64,000 nt of DNA. Origin: Naumovozyma dairenensis CBS 421. Lineage: Eukaryota > Ascomycota > Saccharomycetes > Saccharomycetales > Saccharomycetaceae. Each line of letters opens with the position of its first letter. Position 1 is the first letter of the stretch. A model generated the notes under the pieces. It did no database searches. It was given only the letters and a program-made list of their open reading frames with translations, and had not been told where the DNA came from. The translations under genes were made by a program, and so were the position numbers. Where the stretch lies: assembly GCF_000227115.2 (NCBI RefSeq), contig NC_016480.1, positions 1,426,001-1,490,000 on the forward strand, given 5' to 3'. Below, in pieces: positions 29,189 through 40,924 of the stretch.

Positions 29189-32100
29189 TTAATCCTTCAA
29201 TGTACTGACTCTATCAGCCTTAGCCGCCTTTTTCTCTAATTCATCCCAATCTTCACCTTCCTCTGCACTTTCTCCGCCACTAAAATCTTCACTACCATCG
29301 TCACTAATATCATCTTCAGCGTCAGAATAATCATCTTCATCAGAGATGGCACTTTCGTCACTTGGATCTTCTTCTGAAGCTTCGTATTCACTGATTTCTT
29401 CTTCACTTTCGTCTGAACCTTCGTCGTCTGAACCGGTTGCTAAGAAGGTCCAACCACCATCCAAGAAAAATTGATGTGGATCTTCTTGTAAAGATTTCAT
29501 AATGGTACCCCAGTTCAAATTAATAGTGGATACTGTATATGGTATATCCATATCTGTTAGCCATTGTTTTAAGAAATCTAAAGACTCTATTGGGACCGTA
29601 TTAATGTGTGTAACTGGTTTATTAAAGTCTTTATATATGAAGACGACATCGAAATTTTTCAAACCGAATTGCACTCTTTCCAAGACACAAATTTCTATTT
29701 CTTCTAAGTTAACAACTAGGAAAGGTGGTTCGACCAATTGGACTAAACAATCAGTTGTTGGCATACAATAAACTGCAGATCTGTTTGGAACACCTTGGAA
29801 ACCTAAATCTCTAAACGTACTTTCAACTGTCAATAGGCCGTTGGATGCCTCGGCAATAGCATCTGCGAAATATTTGAATTCTTTATCTAGTGCCGCACGT
29901 TTTCTTCTTTCCTCTTGTTCTTGTTCTAATTCATCTTCATCACCATACCTTCTAAATTTGTTTTGACCACGTCTACCAGTACCTGTTTCATCAACAGCCA
30001 TGTCAGATGCTTCACGGTAAAATTGAATATCTTGGATCTTTTTCTTACCCATCAATATTGGATTCTTTAAATGAATATGAATAATAACAATCAATTCACC
30101 TTTACAAGATTGGAAGATTAAATTTTTAATGTTTGAAAATAATATATCAATTCTGCTATCAGTCCTTAAAGGTGATTGATACCTAATACCATTTTCGTGA
30201 ATGAAGACTGTACTTGGAACTCTCTTAGTATCGGGACTTGGTCTAACAAAAATTTGATCTAGTCTTTTAGTTCTACCAGATTTATTTTCAATTAATTTGT
30301 CTTGACGAACGACGTCAGCTAATACTTTACGTTCTTGTTCCCTCTTTATGGCATCCTTCTTCAAATCAGCAATTTCTTTAAATGCTTCGCTAATTCTGTC
30401 ACCGTCCTTGGATCTCAAAGTAATCGAACGAATAAATTGATTATCTTCTGAGTCATCATATGGTAATTCTGTAACCTTCTTGGAAGGGCCACCTGCAGTA
30501 CCTGGTGAATGGAAATTCAAACGTAAATAAGTATATTCACCTTCTTCATTCTTCGACCCATTCTTGTAAGAATTAATATGGAATGGTACAGGCCTACCAT
30601 AAATTGGTAAGATAATTGTTTGACTTTTCCTGTCTACATGGATTCTTAAATCACGAACGTTATTTGGGATTTGAGCTTCACGGATATAGGATTCGTATTT
30701 CTTGAAATATTGACGTGGTTCATTAGTCGTATCATTGGCATCGGCGGCACTGAATCTTAATAGACCTTCCTTTTCCAACTTTTCATGTAACTTTCTTTGA
30801 TTTTCCTTTCTAATTTGTTCCTTTTGAGCATCATCAGATTCACTACGAGCTTCACCACGCAATTTTGTTCTCAAAATCTTAGAATTTAGATCGGCCTTAA
30901 TTGATGAAGAAGGACCGTTCTTAGTGGCATTGGCTTTTTTCTTGTCTTTACTATCTTGAGATGTCTCATCTTCGTTGTTAAAATAGAATGAAATTTGAGA
31001 TCTTGTCTTGGTACAATTGGTCAAAAATATTGGAGCCTGCGATTCTGAATCAGCAGATGGCAATTGAATGGTATCGGCTAATTGTAATGCGTAATTGTTA
31101 CCAGTTTTAGAATCTTTCAAGTTATTGAACCCAAATGAAATGTTGAAACAATCACCAGCTTGTAATGGACGATAATCATTTTTCACATTTAAGACGAAAT
31201 TCGAATCTCTAAATTCCAGCCCGATTAATGAACCAAGATTTTTAGTCATGTGGCCTGCCAATTCAGGTTTATTTTTTTGAACGTATTCTAGCACAGATTC
31301 ATATATTTCCTTTGGATTTTTTCCAATTTTCAAATGATTCGACACAATTTCCTTTTGTAAAGTTAACATGAAATCATAATTATTTGTCATTTCTTCAGAC
31401 GGATCAATTAGAAAAGTTCTTGTAACGTTAGAACAATAGTTATGATAACGGATACCACATGATGCAAGTATACAGCCGTTCCCATATAGTTGATCATTAC
31501 TTGATCTAGCAGAAACTCTTAAATCGAATTTTTTACCAGATTGAATGATTGGGGAATATGTCCAATCTAATAAATCTATATTAAGTTTATGATATGTGGG
31601 GCATAATTCTGCTAGATCAGGAGCTATCTTCTTCAAGAATTTGGCATCATCGATCTTGTTTTCAATTTTATCAGATAATTTAGCGTTTGTAATTTTCAAT
31701 TCCTCATCTACAGCACGAACCATTTCATCAGATAAAAGATCCATAAATTTGTCTGAACCTTTACTTGCCACTGCTAATAAAGCTTGTTCATTTTTATCTT
31801 TAACTTCCCAAATCTTGGATAATCCCAAAGTGATGTCAACTACTTGGAGTTCATTTTCTTTGACTGCGCCTTCCCAAATTGGGTTCCATTCAGTCATGAA
31901 CTTCCCTTGGTATGAATCCTTCTCAGGGATACCAACAACTTTACCTGATCCTTTCACAAGATCGATCAAATCAACAAATAACTTCTTATTGTGTTCTATA
32001 TTCTTGTTAATTCTCTCCCATATTTCTAAGGTAACACTTGAATCTTTGAAAAGATCTATTGCTTTTTCCAAATGTTTAGCCTTTGCTGCACTGGTGATCA

Positions 32101-32320
32101 TAACGATCTTCTTAGGGAACAACGCGATTAAAGTAGCTGGAAATTCATAATTCAACAACCAATTATGTAAGATGGTAGTTTTTTGATAAGGATTTTCAGC
32201 ATTTGATGATCCTAATACGAACAATAACGAATTTGGTGAGTTTTCAAAATTTGAATACTCTGAATGCAGCTTTTGTAACCTTTCATGAAAACTTTCAAAA
32301 TCAATATTTAATTGTTCCAT
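29189..32320 (-). CDS. SPT16: FACT complex large subunit Spt16
   Basis: The start is the ATG at 32320 (MEQLNIDFESF, like MEELNIDF in S. cerevisiae); the frame extends seven codons further only to a GTG. The product has 1,043 aa (S. cerevisiae 1,035). Order: aminopeptidase-like N domain to about 450, dimerisation domain with conserved ILRTKLRGEAR and YFKKYESYIREAQ, middle domain with pleckstrin-like folds (about 650-960), and an acidic C-terminal tail from about 970 rich in Asp, Glu and Ser with EDWDELEKKA near the end. With Pob3 and Nhp6 it reorganises nucleosomes during transcription and replication; the acidic tail binds H2A-H2B. The peptidase-like domain lacks metal-ligand catalysis in this family. 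Confidence 0.98.
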   Translation of the reverse strand: MEQLNIDFESFHERLQKLHSEYSNFENSPNSLLFVLGSSNAENPYQKTTILHNWLLNYEFPATLIALFPKKIVMITSAAKAKHLEKAIDLFKDSSVTLEIWERINKNIEHNKKLFVDLIDLVKGSGKVVGIPEKDSYQGKFMTEWNPIWEGAVKENELQVVDITLGLSKIWEVKDKNEQALLAVASKGSDKFMDLLSDEMVRAVDEELKITNAKLSDKIENKIDDAKFLKKIAPDLAELCPTYHKLNIDLLDWTYSPIIQSGKKFDLRVSARSSNDQLYGNGCILASCGIRYHNYCSNVTRTFLIDPSEEMTNNYDFMLTLQKEIVSNHLKIGKNPKEIYESVLEYVQKNKPELAGHMTKNLGSLIGLEFRDSNFVLNVKNDYRPLQAGDCFNISFGFNNLKDSKTGNNYALQLADTIQLPSADSESQAPIFLTNCTKTRSQISFYFNNEDETSQDSKDKKKANATKNGPSSSIKADLNSKILRTKLRGEARSESDDAQKEQIRKENQRKLHEKLEKEGLLRFSAADANDTTNEPRQYFKKYESYIREAQIPNNVRDLRIHVDRKSQTIILPIYGRPVPFHINSYKNGSKNEEGEYTYLRLNFHSPGTAGGPSKKVTELPYDDSEDNQFIRSITLRSKDGDRISEAFKEIADLKKDAIKREQERKVLADVVRQDKLIENKSGRTKRLDQIFVRPSPDTKRVPSTVFIHENGIRYQSPLRTDSRIDILFSNIKNLIFQSCKGELIVIIHIHLKNPILMGKKKIQDIQFYREASDMAVDETGTGRRGQNKFRRYGDEDELEQEQEERRKRAALDKEFKYFADAIAEASNGLLTVESTFRDLGFQGVPNRSAVYCMPTTDCLVQLVEPPFLVVNLEEIEICVLERVQFGLKNFDVVFIYKDFNKPVTHINTVPIESLDFLKQWLTDMDIPYTVSTINLNWGTIMKSLQEDPHQFFLDGGWTFLATGSDDEGSDESEEEISEYEASEEDPSDESAISDEDDYSDAEDDISDDGSEDFSGGESAEEGEDWDELEKKAAKADRVSTLKD

Positions 32321-32523
32321 GTTGAATGGTTGGTAAAACACTTCTCCTGTAGCTTTTCAATGGTGAATTTCTTGGTTCAGGTTCAATTCGCAGATAATTA
32401 AATTCCCTTCATCTAGTTGCTTTCTCTCTATTATATCATCTTATTTCATTGAAATCTACGAATTTCCAAAAATTATGCCGTTGAAAATGATCAATTTCAT
32501 TACTGTGGTGTCTGGGTTAGCTG

Positions 32524-32530
32524 TTACCCG
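32524..32530 (+). promoter_or_regulatory. Reb1 site upstream of SPT16
   Basis: TTACCCG, extended to TTACCCGG, is the consensus of the general regulatory factor Reb1 and sits about 205 bp before the SPT16 start, the usual distance for such sites. Confidence 0.55.
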
Positions 32531-33689
32531 GAAGTGGCAAATCAAGCTTTTATAAGGTGAATTTGGAAAACTATTCAAACAGTATAAAAAAGGGGAGAAT
32601 TATTATACAAACAACCAGCTTCTTGTTCCTTGGTCAAGGACCCTTCCTCAAATAAAAAGCTGTAATGAATATTGTCAGGACTGGATTTGCTTGAGTAGGA
32701 CTAGCAATAGGGCGGAAGATAGAATGAACTAAAGACATTTCTTTTAAGATCATGCAACTACAAGTTGCTATAATTTCAAGCTATAAAGATCCTAGTTCCA
32801 CATATTCCAATTAGCTTTCTCGTTTTGGAAAACTTGGTGATTGTCTACATTGAATTACAGAGTAGTCACGATCCCGTTTCTAGAAGTAACAGAATCCTTC
32901 ATTTCATCTGTAAAGAGGGGAAAATACACCATTACCTTGAAGTAAAACAAGCGATCCACTAAATACCATGCTGACCTACCTTAATGCTTTTTAACTTAGG
33001 CAGCTAACGAGGATGGGATTATAACGACATTATCCCGAGTATTCTGTTATTCGTGTACCTATATTCGTTGTTATTACGTTCTTTGCAACTCACACTAGTT
33101 TATAAGGAAGAATACTTTGCATATAATCATCGTTATGAGGCCCATGTATATATGCGAACAGTAATGTCCTTGAACGTAATAGACATGTTTAGTGCCATCG
33201 TTATAAGGCCTTCTACGTTTTGTGAACTCTCGACACCCAGTTCCGATGAGTATAAGAAAGATAAACGCCTAAAATTATAACCCTTCGAATAACTGGCAAC
33301 AATACTAATATGTTTTCAAAGTGATTTACACTTTCCTGTAAGCATTGATGCGTTTTGGGAATCAAGCCAAATGAACAGAAATTAACGGCGGCATCCGTGT
33401 CAGATGGCTACATAGTCGGTTTTATATCCTGATTAAATAGCGGGACGAACGTATCCTCAAAAAAACTTAGAAAGAATCGGAATTGGTCAATTTCAAGAAG
33501 CTATATCAAACTGTCATGACTGAATTCAATAACGCGGTGTTTATCACTATATTCAATCAACTAGAGGCTTTCGCTTCATCAGTATACCTTATCTTACATT
33601 TTTAGCCTAAGATGGTGAATTGATGAAGGTGAAAGTCTTTAATTGATTGAGCAGAGTGATACCTTTACTAAGTGTTAAAGAACACTTGA

Positions 33690-33914
33690 CTAGTATTGAC
33701 TCAAGGCTCCAAAAAGGTCTTTACTATTGATTTGACTAAGGGATGGTGGGGATAGTGATGTACTTTGTTTTGTCCTGATCTTGCTAAATACAAAGGTTTA
33801 GATAATTCTACTGTTTTGGTCAACAATTTAGATAAAAACGAGATAACTTTATTCTCAAAGCACACGCTTGTCATCGACCCTATTTGTACTGATAATTATG
33901 CTCTGCCCTCTTAG
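33690..33914 (+). pseudogene. Gene relic of unknown family
   Basis: Two pieces in the same frame look coding but are separated by TAG and TGA at 33753-33758: first LTQGSKKVFTIDLTKGWWG, then from 33774 PDLAKYKGLDNSTVLVNNLD and on to ...ITLFSKHTLVIDPICTDNYA before a TAG at 33912. A one-base shift would read GDSDVLCF in between. The alternation of short hydrophobic strands with turns recalls a beta-propeller repeat, but this is only an impression. A short frame at about 33517-33606 (MTEFNNAVFITIFNQLEAFA) could be another remnant. Confidence 0.3.
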
Positions 33915-34220
33915 CCTATAGGAAGATATGGAGGATGTATATAGTAATCATAATAGTTGCCCTTAAATTTGTTACGTGAATTGGCGGGTTTTACAATGTG
34001 TGTATACTCCTACAGGATCAGTTGCAATAGATTCGTATTTATCTATAAATTATTCAGATATTTTTATGTATTTATGTATCTATTTCATTTCCACGTCACT
34101 TTCTCTTTTCGATTCCTTTGGACATAGTATGCATTCAATGTAACGAAAGATATATGAAAGGAAGGAAAAATATGTTGTCTAGTCATTTGTATCTAGTTCC
34201 TCCGTGTTGCTTAAGTATTA

Positions 34221-35170
34221 TTATTGTAAGGGGGCATACAATATTTGTGTGACATATTTCCTTTTGTATCTAACAATAGAAGCCACACATAATGTGTTAT
34301 GTTTAATACTACTTGTTGCCAAATGATTCAAAATGACGTGATTAGGTATTGGTAATGCACCAGAGGTATTTTCATTATTACTACTTTGTGAGTTCGAATA
34401 ACTATTCAAGATGACATTTTCCAATTGCGGTGGTAATTGAGGAGGGGTCAACCAAACCATATTTTGATGGTTATTTTGCTGTTGGTCTAGCGTTATATAG
34501 TACTGTTCCATAACTGTTGGATCTGTAAAGACCGCGGGTATATCTTGAGTGTATTCTATTTTTTCTTTTAAAGGTGCTTCTTCACGAAATCTGGTAAATC
34601 CATTCCCCATATCATCTGGTTCTCTTTCAATTTCTAAGGCGATTCTTGAACGTGCACTTAATGGTTTTTTGTTCGCAATGTCATTTGCCTCTTGATCAAA
34701 GTTTTTCCTTCCTTGCCCCTGTGGTAAATGTTGTATATCTTGCCCTCGAGCTACATGTTCATACTGGGGCTGTTGTTGTGGATATTGTTGCTGCTGCTGT
34801 ATTTGTTGTTGTTGCTGTTGCTGTTGCTGTTGCTGTTGAGTGATTGTTGGTATCGGCTCGTTAATTTCCAAATAATTAACGAAATTACCCATTTGATCTG
34901 TAGCAGTAGGTAAATAATCACTAAATCTTAATTCATTATCAACAATAAATCTAAATCTATGAGTCCCTGGAGGTAATTGTAACTTCACATGTAAAAGGTT
35001 TGGATGTCCTGCAACAGGGATTAAGCCAATCATTTTCCTCCAACCTGTGAATGAACCGGTCACATATACCTTGTTACCACCTTGTTGCCATGTGATATCT
35101 ACTGGAACCATAATATTACCTTGACTATTTTTTAGTTGTGTATTTGATGGAGATTGATTCTGGTTGTGAT

Positions 35171-35206
<36 letters not shown>

Positions 35207-35732
35207 GCGTATCCACCGTTCCATTATTATAAGACGGGGTACTACTATTACTACCTGATTTTTGAATTGACTGATCCATATTATATGAAAGAGTATCTGT
35301 TGTGGCACCCGGTATATTCATCGTATGGTTTTTCATGACTGAAGGATCCATATGGTCAGTATCACTAGTCGATTGCGATTGTTTGATGTAGCTTACGTTA
35401 GAATCGGAATAGGAATTGAGGTTTATATTAGAACCTGAATCGGAAATGGAAACAGAACCGTCAGACATTGAATCTGAATCTGAAACATTTCCCGAACCGT
35501 GCTCAGCATGATCTGCATAAGGAGGTATTTCATCTTCGTCATCAAAGATTAATGTGGATCTGTGCTTCCTTATGGAAGTGAATTGTGGTTCCAATTCATT
35601 TGGATTATCTACATTCATTTGAGAAAAACTATGAGTCAAATTAGAAGTGTCGTCATTCACTCCAGTGTTAGCGTCATTAATATCTAACATTGATAAATCT
35701 TTTCCATTTTCGTTGATAATATTTTCTGACAT
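34221..35732 (-). CDS. GAL83: Snf1 kinase beta subunit Gal83
   Basis: The start is the ATG at 35732 (MSENIINENGKDLSMLD); nine more codons upstream begin with GTG. The 503-aa product has the Gal83-specific N terminus (FSQMNVDNPNELEPQ, EIPPYADHAE), not that of Sip2. A glycogen-binding domain (CBM48) lies at about 208-292 with KVYVTGSFTGWRKMIGL and FSDYLPTATDQMGNFVNYLE. The C-terminal ASC domain (about 395-503) includes WLTPPQLPPQLENVILNSY and ends TQILYAPLQ. Gal83 directs the Snf1 (AMPK) complex to the nucleus when glucose is scarce. Two poly-Gln runs enlarge the protein against S. cerevisiae Gal83 (417 aa). A CGGGTAA Reb1 site at 36140-36146 lies 410 bp upstream. Beside MIG3, as in YER027C-YER028C. 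Confidence 0.95.
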
Positions 35733-36373
35733 TTTCTTTTTCGTAGTATCCAGACCCACTTATAGTATAATTAGAGGTGCTATTTTAATTTCCAATGCTT
35801 CAAAATTACAAATATAGGTATCTATGTTTTACTCTAGGCAATGCAATAATTTTGAAATGAGATTTTCAGAGAGGAGGAGAGAGGAGTTATGAAGCGAAAT
35901 AGATCTTTTCTTGTTTCTGGAAAAAAAAAGTGCAAGCAAATTGTTGGTTTGATTTATTGTATAGGAAATTTTTGTTTTATTCAAAATTCAGGTATTTCGT
36001 CCTTGAGTTATGAGGCACTGTTCTTGTTGTTATTATTCATTATTTGACACTTGTTACTTCCTTAATTATTAACTAAACCTTTAATAATAATATTGTAACT
36101 GTGAAGCCAAATTTCGTTTTCAGTACGGAACAATTGCACCGGGTAACCACTTCGGCTGTCAGTGTGCCGCCCGTCCAAAATCTTCACAAAACGTCACAAT
36201 ATTGTATTCCTATTTTTATAGGGTATAATCAAGTAGACTATATAATGCATGAATGGGATTGGGATATGTGTCTTTCGAGAAAACTATTATATATAAAGGC
36301 GTAAGATATATTATATAGATAAGATACAGATCTGTTTTTGGTTTTGTTCTCTTCTGTTCTGTTGTCCAGTTGT
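35733..36373. other. GAL83 promoter and MIG3 3' flank
   Basis: A 641-bp spacer with a Reb1-type site (CGGGTAA, 36140-36146) and a GT/TC-rich block at 36325-36375. No gene. Confidence 0.5.
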
Positions 36374-37654
36374 TTAGTTGTTCGCATTCGTACTGAACAG
36401 TTCAATTTGTTTGACAACATGATTAATAGAAGGTAATGCAATTGGGGCTCTGTCATAATTATTTTGTGGTAGCTTATATTTTATCCCCGTTTGTGGAGCC
36501 GTACTTTTATCTGTAACGGTTGTATGCGTTGGATTCCTTGTTATATCTTCATCATAGTCCCCTTTTTCTCCTAACTCCTCTGCATCGGTGGATATTTGGA
36601 ATCTTACTTTATGATCACGTTTGTGTAGTTTTCTGGAAATTATGTTAGGTTCTTCTTTGCGTATTGGTGATACAGGGTTTAATAAATGTTCGAGAGACCC
36701 TTTAGTATTATTTGACACAACATTGTGCTTTGAAGATACTGGCGAGGCGGTATTTGACGGTGAAGGTGTCAATGACGAGATATAGTTTATATTTGTAATT
36801 TTCCTTACATGCTGATCATTACCGAAAACATGAGCCTGCTCTTGATTCTTGCGGTAACAATAATTATTGTAGAGTGATTGTGACGAAAATTCTTTAGACT
36901 GAATAGGGTTCGGAAACATCTGACTATTTGTAGCTTCGTTATTTGGGAGTGATGCGATAGAGGACGAAGATAGATGTCTGTCATGAGAACTACTGGCACT
37001 CAATGTTGCAGATAATGTCCCGGTGGAAGACAAAGAAACATTCGAAGTACCGGCCACTGGGTGATTACTATAGAGCGTAGAGGAAGACGTTGTGGACCTC
37101 ACAGAGCGCAACGGGAGTATATCCGAAGTAGATTGTAAGGTTTTTGAGGGTTTCCTGACTGAACTTGCTGCTGCGACAAGATAGCTTACTGGTGGTAATG
37201 TGGTTAAGAAATCATCGCGACGACACATATTCTCTTCATGACTAGGACGGCTAGGAGCATCTGCAAAGTTAAGAACAGTTGTAAGGAACGAAGTTACAGG
37301 TACCTTATGGTAAGTTTCCGTATCACTTGTATCTGTACTACTGCAAATATTATCGTTAGAAATGGATTTTTGGATGTCTTCTCCTGCTTTTGTTGTCTTT
37401 GTTGGTTTTCTAATTCTCCGATAAGAACTTCCTAAGTGTGTTCTAATATGTCTTTTCAATTCATCACGTCTACTAAAGCCTTTTTTACAATGTGGGAAAT
37501 TACAAACGTGTGGCTTTTCCCCTGTATGTGTTCTTACATGTCTCTTTTTATGTTCCAATCTATGGAATCCTCGAGAACAAAATTGACACCTAAAAGGCCT
37601 CTCATCATTATCAGCAGCGAAGGTTGATGGATCTTGGTTCATAGCAACAACCAT
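36374..37654 (-). CDS. MIG3: Mig2/Mig3 family C2H2 zinc-finger glucose repressor
   Basis: The 426-aa product has two C2H2 fingers at the N terminus: Cys23, Cys26, His39, His43 and Cys51, Cys56, His69, His73, with the [20 protein letters not shown] linker of the Mig family. The rest is Ser/Thr-rich and disordered, with a conserved end ([16 protein letters not shown]) corresponding to the C-terminal block of Mig2 and Mig3. These nuclear repressors bind GC boxes at glucose-repressed genes and recruit Cyc8-Tup1. Position next to GAL83 and SMB1 matches YER028C (MIG3); the ohnolog Mig2 lies beside SIP2. The start PxDNDxRPFRC resembles Mig3 most. An earlier-frame MVVA precedes a second Met at residue 5, also possible as start. 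Confidence 0.9.
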   Translation of the reverse strand: MVVAMNQDPSTFAADNDERPFRCQFCSRGFHRLEHKKRHVRTHTGEKPHVCNFPHCKKGFSRRDELKRHIRTHLGSSYRRIRKPTKTTKAGEDIQKSISNDNICSSTDTSDTETYHKVPVTSFLTTVLNFADAPSRPSHEENMCRRDDFLTTLPPVSYLVAAASSVRKPSKTLQSTSDILPLRSVRSTTSSSTLYSNHPVAGTSNVSLSSTGTLSATLSASSSHDRHLSSSSIASLPNNEATNSQMFPNPIQSKEFSSQSLYNNYCYRKNQEQAHVFGNDQHVRKITNINYISSLTPSPSNTASPVSSKHNVVSNNTKGSLEHLLNPVSPIRKEEPNIISRKLHKRDHKVRFQISTDAEELGEKGDYDEDITRNPTHTTVTDKSTAPQTGIKYKLPQNNYDRAPIALPSINHVVKQIELFSTNANN

Positions 37655-40005
37655 TTCTTTTCTTATTTTGTTGGTACTTTATTTACTATGAATGAAGAAG
37701 TATATTAGTTAAGGTATGAGAACCTAGGCCTGAAATAATTAAGGGGAATTGTGGAAGTGAATCTACTATGTGGTAAGTTGCTTTATATAAACGTAGATCA
37801 AGAATATAAAGTTCAAGATTAAAAATTTATTGCACAGGAAAAACTTGCGCGTTATTTAAGTCGAAACATCAATGCAGGTAACGCAATCTTTTATGCTTTA
37901 CATTTCATTTGGTTATTGCTTCATTCGTAGAAATATCGATGTTAACATGCATAAAAACTCTTAATAGTTGTCATTTCCGGAAGAATAAAAAGTTTGTATT
38001 GGAAGGTCAGCGGCTAATTTTCCTCCATGATTAAAAATTTTCTTTTTTGGAAGCGCACCAGGGGGTAGAAACAGTTGTAGGGCCTTAATTCCGTTTTCCT
38101 CAATGAAGGATGGTGTCCTGGTGTATCGCTATTTCCTATTCTCCGTTCTCCGGTTGTACGCCTATTTCTCTGCAGCCCCCGGAATAACTTCTTTGCGTTG
38201 CCTTGGGTGTGGGGTAAGCCGTTCTTCTCCGTAATATTGTGGAGATTTGCTCGTACAGAAGAAGCTCTGCGTCAGTGACCCTTACAAGGAATAACAAAGA
38301 AAATTAATCTGACGTGAGCTTTAACACGAAAATGTGAGTGTGCGTCAAATATTTTCCTTATTCTTGATTAAGAGTGTGCAAAAAAACTAAAAACAGATAG
38401 CCTGGCAACTCCTTCTCTCCTTGAAATACCCACGTTCGTACGTTCATGAGTAAATACATAGGAAGAGGAAGAATTGTATATTTTTCCTTCTCCAACATAT
38501 TTTCCCTTCTCCGATTATTTTTAAACAGAAATGATTCCTTAAGCCAAGTAGGTTTTTTCCTTGTTTTTTAAGGGTTACTGCTGTTCAGTGACACTGTAAA
38601 CGAGATTATGAAGAAAATAACTCGAACGCATTTGTTATCCTACATAAATAGAGTAAGCGTGTGACATTCTCTGGCCAAGCTATTTCCTTGAGAAGTATTG
38701 TGAAGAAGCTTTTCTTGTCATTTTAGGAGCTCCTTCAACGAAATTTTCGTTTCTTAGTATGTACTCCCAGTGTGTACTTATGATTGAGCGCATTAATGTA
38801 TGCAATTTTTACTAAACAAGAGAATAACTGCAGGCTCTAGATTTCACAAAGTATGCTGGGCCCGATTATTATGCTTTAGGACCCAGGAACTATTCGTTTC
38901 CAACGTATAGGTTTCCCACAAAAATAATCTCTAAAGTTCTGTAGTATTTTCAATACTGAAGTAATATTAATCGTTTCTGTATGTAATATGTAATATAGTC
39001 AGGCCTTTGTTTATACTTTAACAGGTGGTTGTTTGCTTGCTAGTCACTATTTCGTGTTTTACGCTTTACTGTTCTGACTTTATTTGTTTATTCTTTATTA
39101 TGGAGTATTTATTTTCTAAAATTTATGAGAAGAACAGTTCAGGAAAGAGAAGAGCGTGAAAAATAAACAAACGACTGAGTTGTGAGATTGATCTACTTGC
39201 TGTAAACCATAGCGAACCTAAATATGGGACAGTATAAGTTGTACCCTGATCAACTATAAGGAGGATTATAGTAAAGTGTATTAACTGCATAGGTGACACA
39301 TGGAGCATGACTATTCTTTCAAGAACAACGAATGCAACTGAAGCTATTTCGGAAAAGGTTACCAATCTTTGAGCTTTAACGCAAGTTGTTTATTTGAATA
39401 ATATAAAAGCAAGAGTTAACTCATAGTGGGAAAAATGTAAAAATAAATGAAAAAAATGAATAACTAAATATTTAGGATATATACGTCCGGTTAGTTTCTA
39501 AAATTATAATCTGAAAAAAACCTCTCTCTCCCTGAATATTAAAAGGAAAACATAGTTAAGTCAGCGGAGGTAATTCAATTAACAATTTCTTGTTTTTCTC
39601 TATTTCTTCGGCAATTTTTACTCATTGCCTTTCTAAATAGTTTTATGGTAAGTGCTTCAAGGTCCTGATGATATGGATCCCTAGATCTGTATTTCTGAAC
39701 AGTAGAGTTTATACAGGAAGTAAATGCTCTGATGTATATAGCGTCAGTACAATATTCACGTTAGGTGGAATACAATATGAGATTATGAGAACGTACGTTA
39801 GCTACATATAATACATATTTTATAGATTATCGGGCTCTCTATACAGTACATCTGTAGGACAAATACCTCGTCATCACCTTAGCGTAGAAACTAGAAACTT
39901 ACTGTTGAGAATATAAGGCTTTTCAATGCCTTAATCCAGTATCTATAAAAAGACGGCTTCTGGAACAATCTGATTGAAGGGAAATATAGGGCGTGTACCG
40001 TCAAT
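37655..40005. other. 2.35-kb spacer MIG3-SMB1, no gene seen
   Basis: The longest gene-free stretch in block 3. No frame above about 80 codons and no RNA gene was recognised. The frame at 39123-39365 has no supporting feature. It could contain an unrecognised ncRNA or replication origin. Confidence 0.5.
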
Positions 40006-40527
40006 TCACCTTCTTTTAAAACCGGGTGGAGGTTGAAACGTTTTTGTTTGTCGAGGTACACCAGTTTGTGCATTATTACCTGATGAATTAAATCTGCTAC
40101 CGCTTGATACAGATGCGGATGCACTTTTGTTTGTAGTCGAATCCTTAGAAACTTTATTTTTATTCTTATTTTGCTTCTTATTTTTTTGAACTTTCTTCTT
40201 TTGATTGTTCAAAAGTGCCACTCGTTCCTTCTTAGATAATAAAGGTTTATCCTCCACCACAGTAGTAAGTACATGTTCCCCTCTTAAAATAGTCAAACCT
40301 AACACTCTTTTCTCAATCTTAATGGAGTCTTGTACTTTATTCCTTAATTTCGGTAATTGAGTCTTTGGGATCCGTTCCTCTACACAATCGCTAAGGATAA
40401 GATTCATGTATTTGTCGAAAGCTAACAATTCTCCAATATATACTCTCCCATCTTGTGTAATAACTCTTAATTTATAGTTTATTAAATCGTTTAATCGACT
40501 GCTTTGCTTAACATGTACGTTAGACAT
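40006..40527 (-). CDS. SMB1: Core snRNP Sm-B protein
   Basis: The 173-aa product begins MSNVHVKQSSRLNDLINYKL and has Sm1 (RVYIGELLAFDKYMNLILSDC, residues 27-47) and Sm2 (VLGLTILRGEHVLTTVVEDKP) motifs. A Lys/Asn-rich tail and a C-terminal PPPGFKRR follow. SmB is one of seven proteins in the ring around the Sm site of U1, U2, U4 and U5 snRNA. S. cerevisiae Smb1 (YER029C) has 196 aa and also a basic tail. Divergent from CHZ1 across 397 bp. Confidence 0.95.
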   Translation of the reverse strand: MSNVHVKQSSRLNDLINYKLRVITQDGRVYIGELLAFDKYMNLILSDCVEERIPKTQLPKLRNKVQDSIKIEKRVLGLTILRGEHVLTTVVEDKPLLSKKERVALLNNQKKKVQKNKKQNKNKNKVSKDSTTNKSASASVSSGSRFNSSGNNAQTGVPRQTKTFQPPPGFKRR

Positions 40528-40924
40528 AGTTATTGTTTCCCTTTCGAATCTCGTTTCTTGGTACAGTTGGTTCCCTTCGTTAAAAAGTAAATAAAATAGA
40601 AAAAGAATATATCCACAGATTCAATACAACTGCTATTCTTTTTGTCCTTGTCTTTTCTAATCCTTCCTAATTTCATCTAATGAGGAACCTTTCCCAAAGT
40701 TTTTTTTTCTTTCTTCCTTTCTCTAAACAAATGTATGAAGCGCGAAATCTCTATTGTGTGAAAATCCAAAATTTGGTAATATAAATATCATCTCTTCACC
40801 ATGATCTTGATGATGGTTTAAGTTTGAATTGGATTCAAATAAAGGTATTGAAAGGCAATCGAATCATCCGGATTTGATACTAGTAATATATCTGTGTAAT
40901 CCAAAAAGTACTGCTCTAGAGAAG
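40528..40924. other. Divergent promoter SMB1-CHZ1
   Basis: A 397-bp shared promoter, T-rich near 40700-40720. In S. cerevisiae SMB1 and CHZ1 point the same way, so this divergent arrangement is derived on one side. Confidence 0.55.

Larger units (their letters stand above)
32321..34220. other. SPT16-GAL83 spacer of 1.9 kb
   Basis: It holds the SPT16 promoter with a Reb1 site and, further right, a small gene relic listed separately. Other frames (for example 33053-33280, from a GTG) have no support. This spacer is unusually long for a compact yeast genome. Confidence 0.5.

Noticed and set aside
35733..35759. An N-terminal MGLDTT start on Gal83 that would create an N-myristoylation site
   Set aside because: The codon at 35759 is GTG, not ATG. 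The ATG at 35732 matches the Gal83 N terminus, so no myristoylation signal is supported.
39123..39365. An 80-codon reverse frame in the MIG3-SMB1 spacer as a gene
   Set aside because: No homology, no clear signal peptide or domain, and it is the length expected by chance in a spacer of this size.
40829..40924. A 32-residue N-terminal extension of Chz1
   Set aside because: It begins with TTG, and the ATG at 40925 matches the MSxE start of the family.
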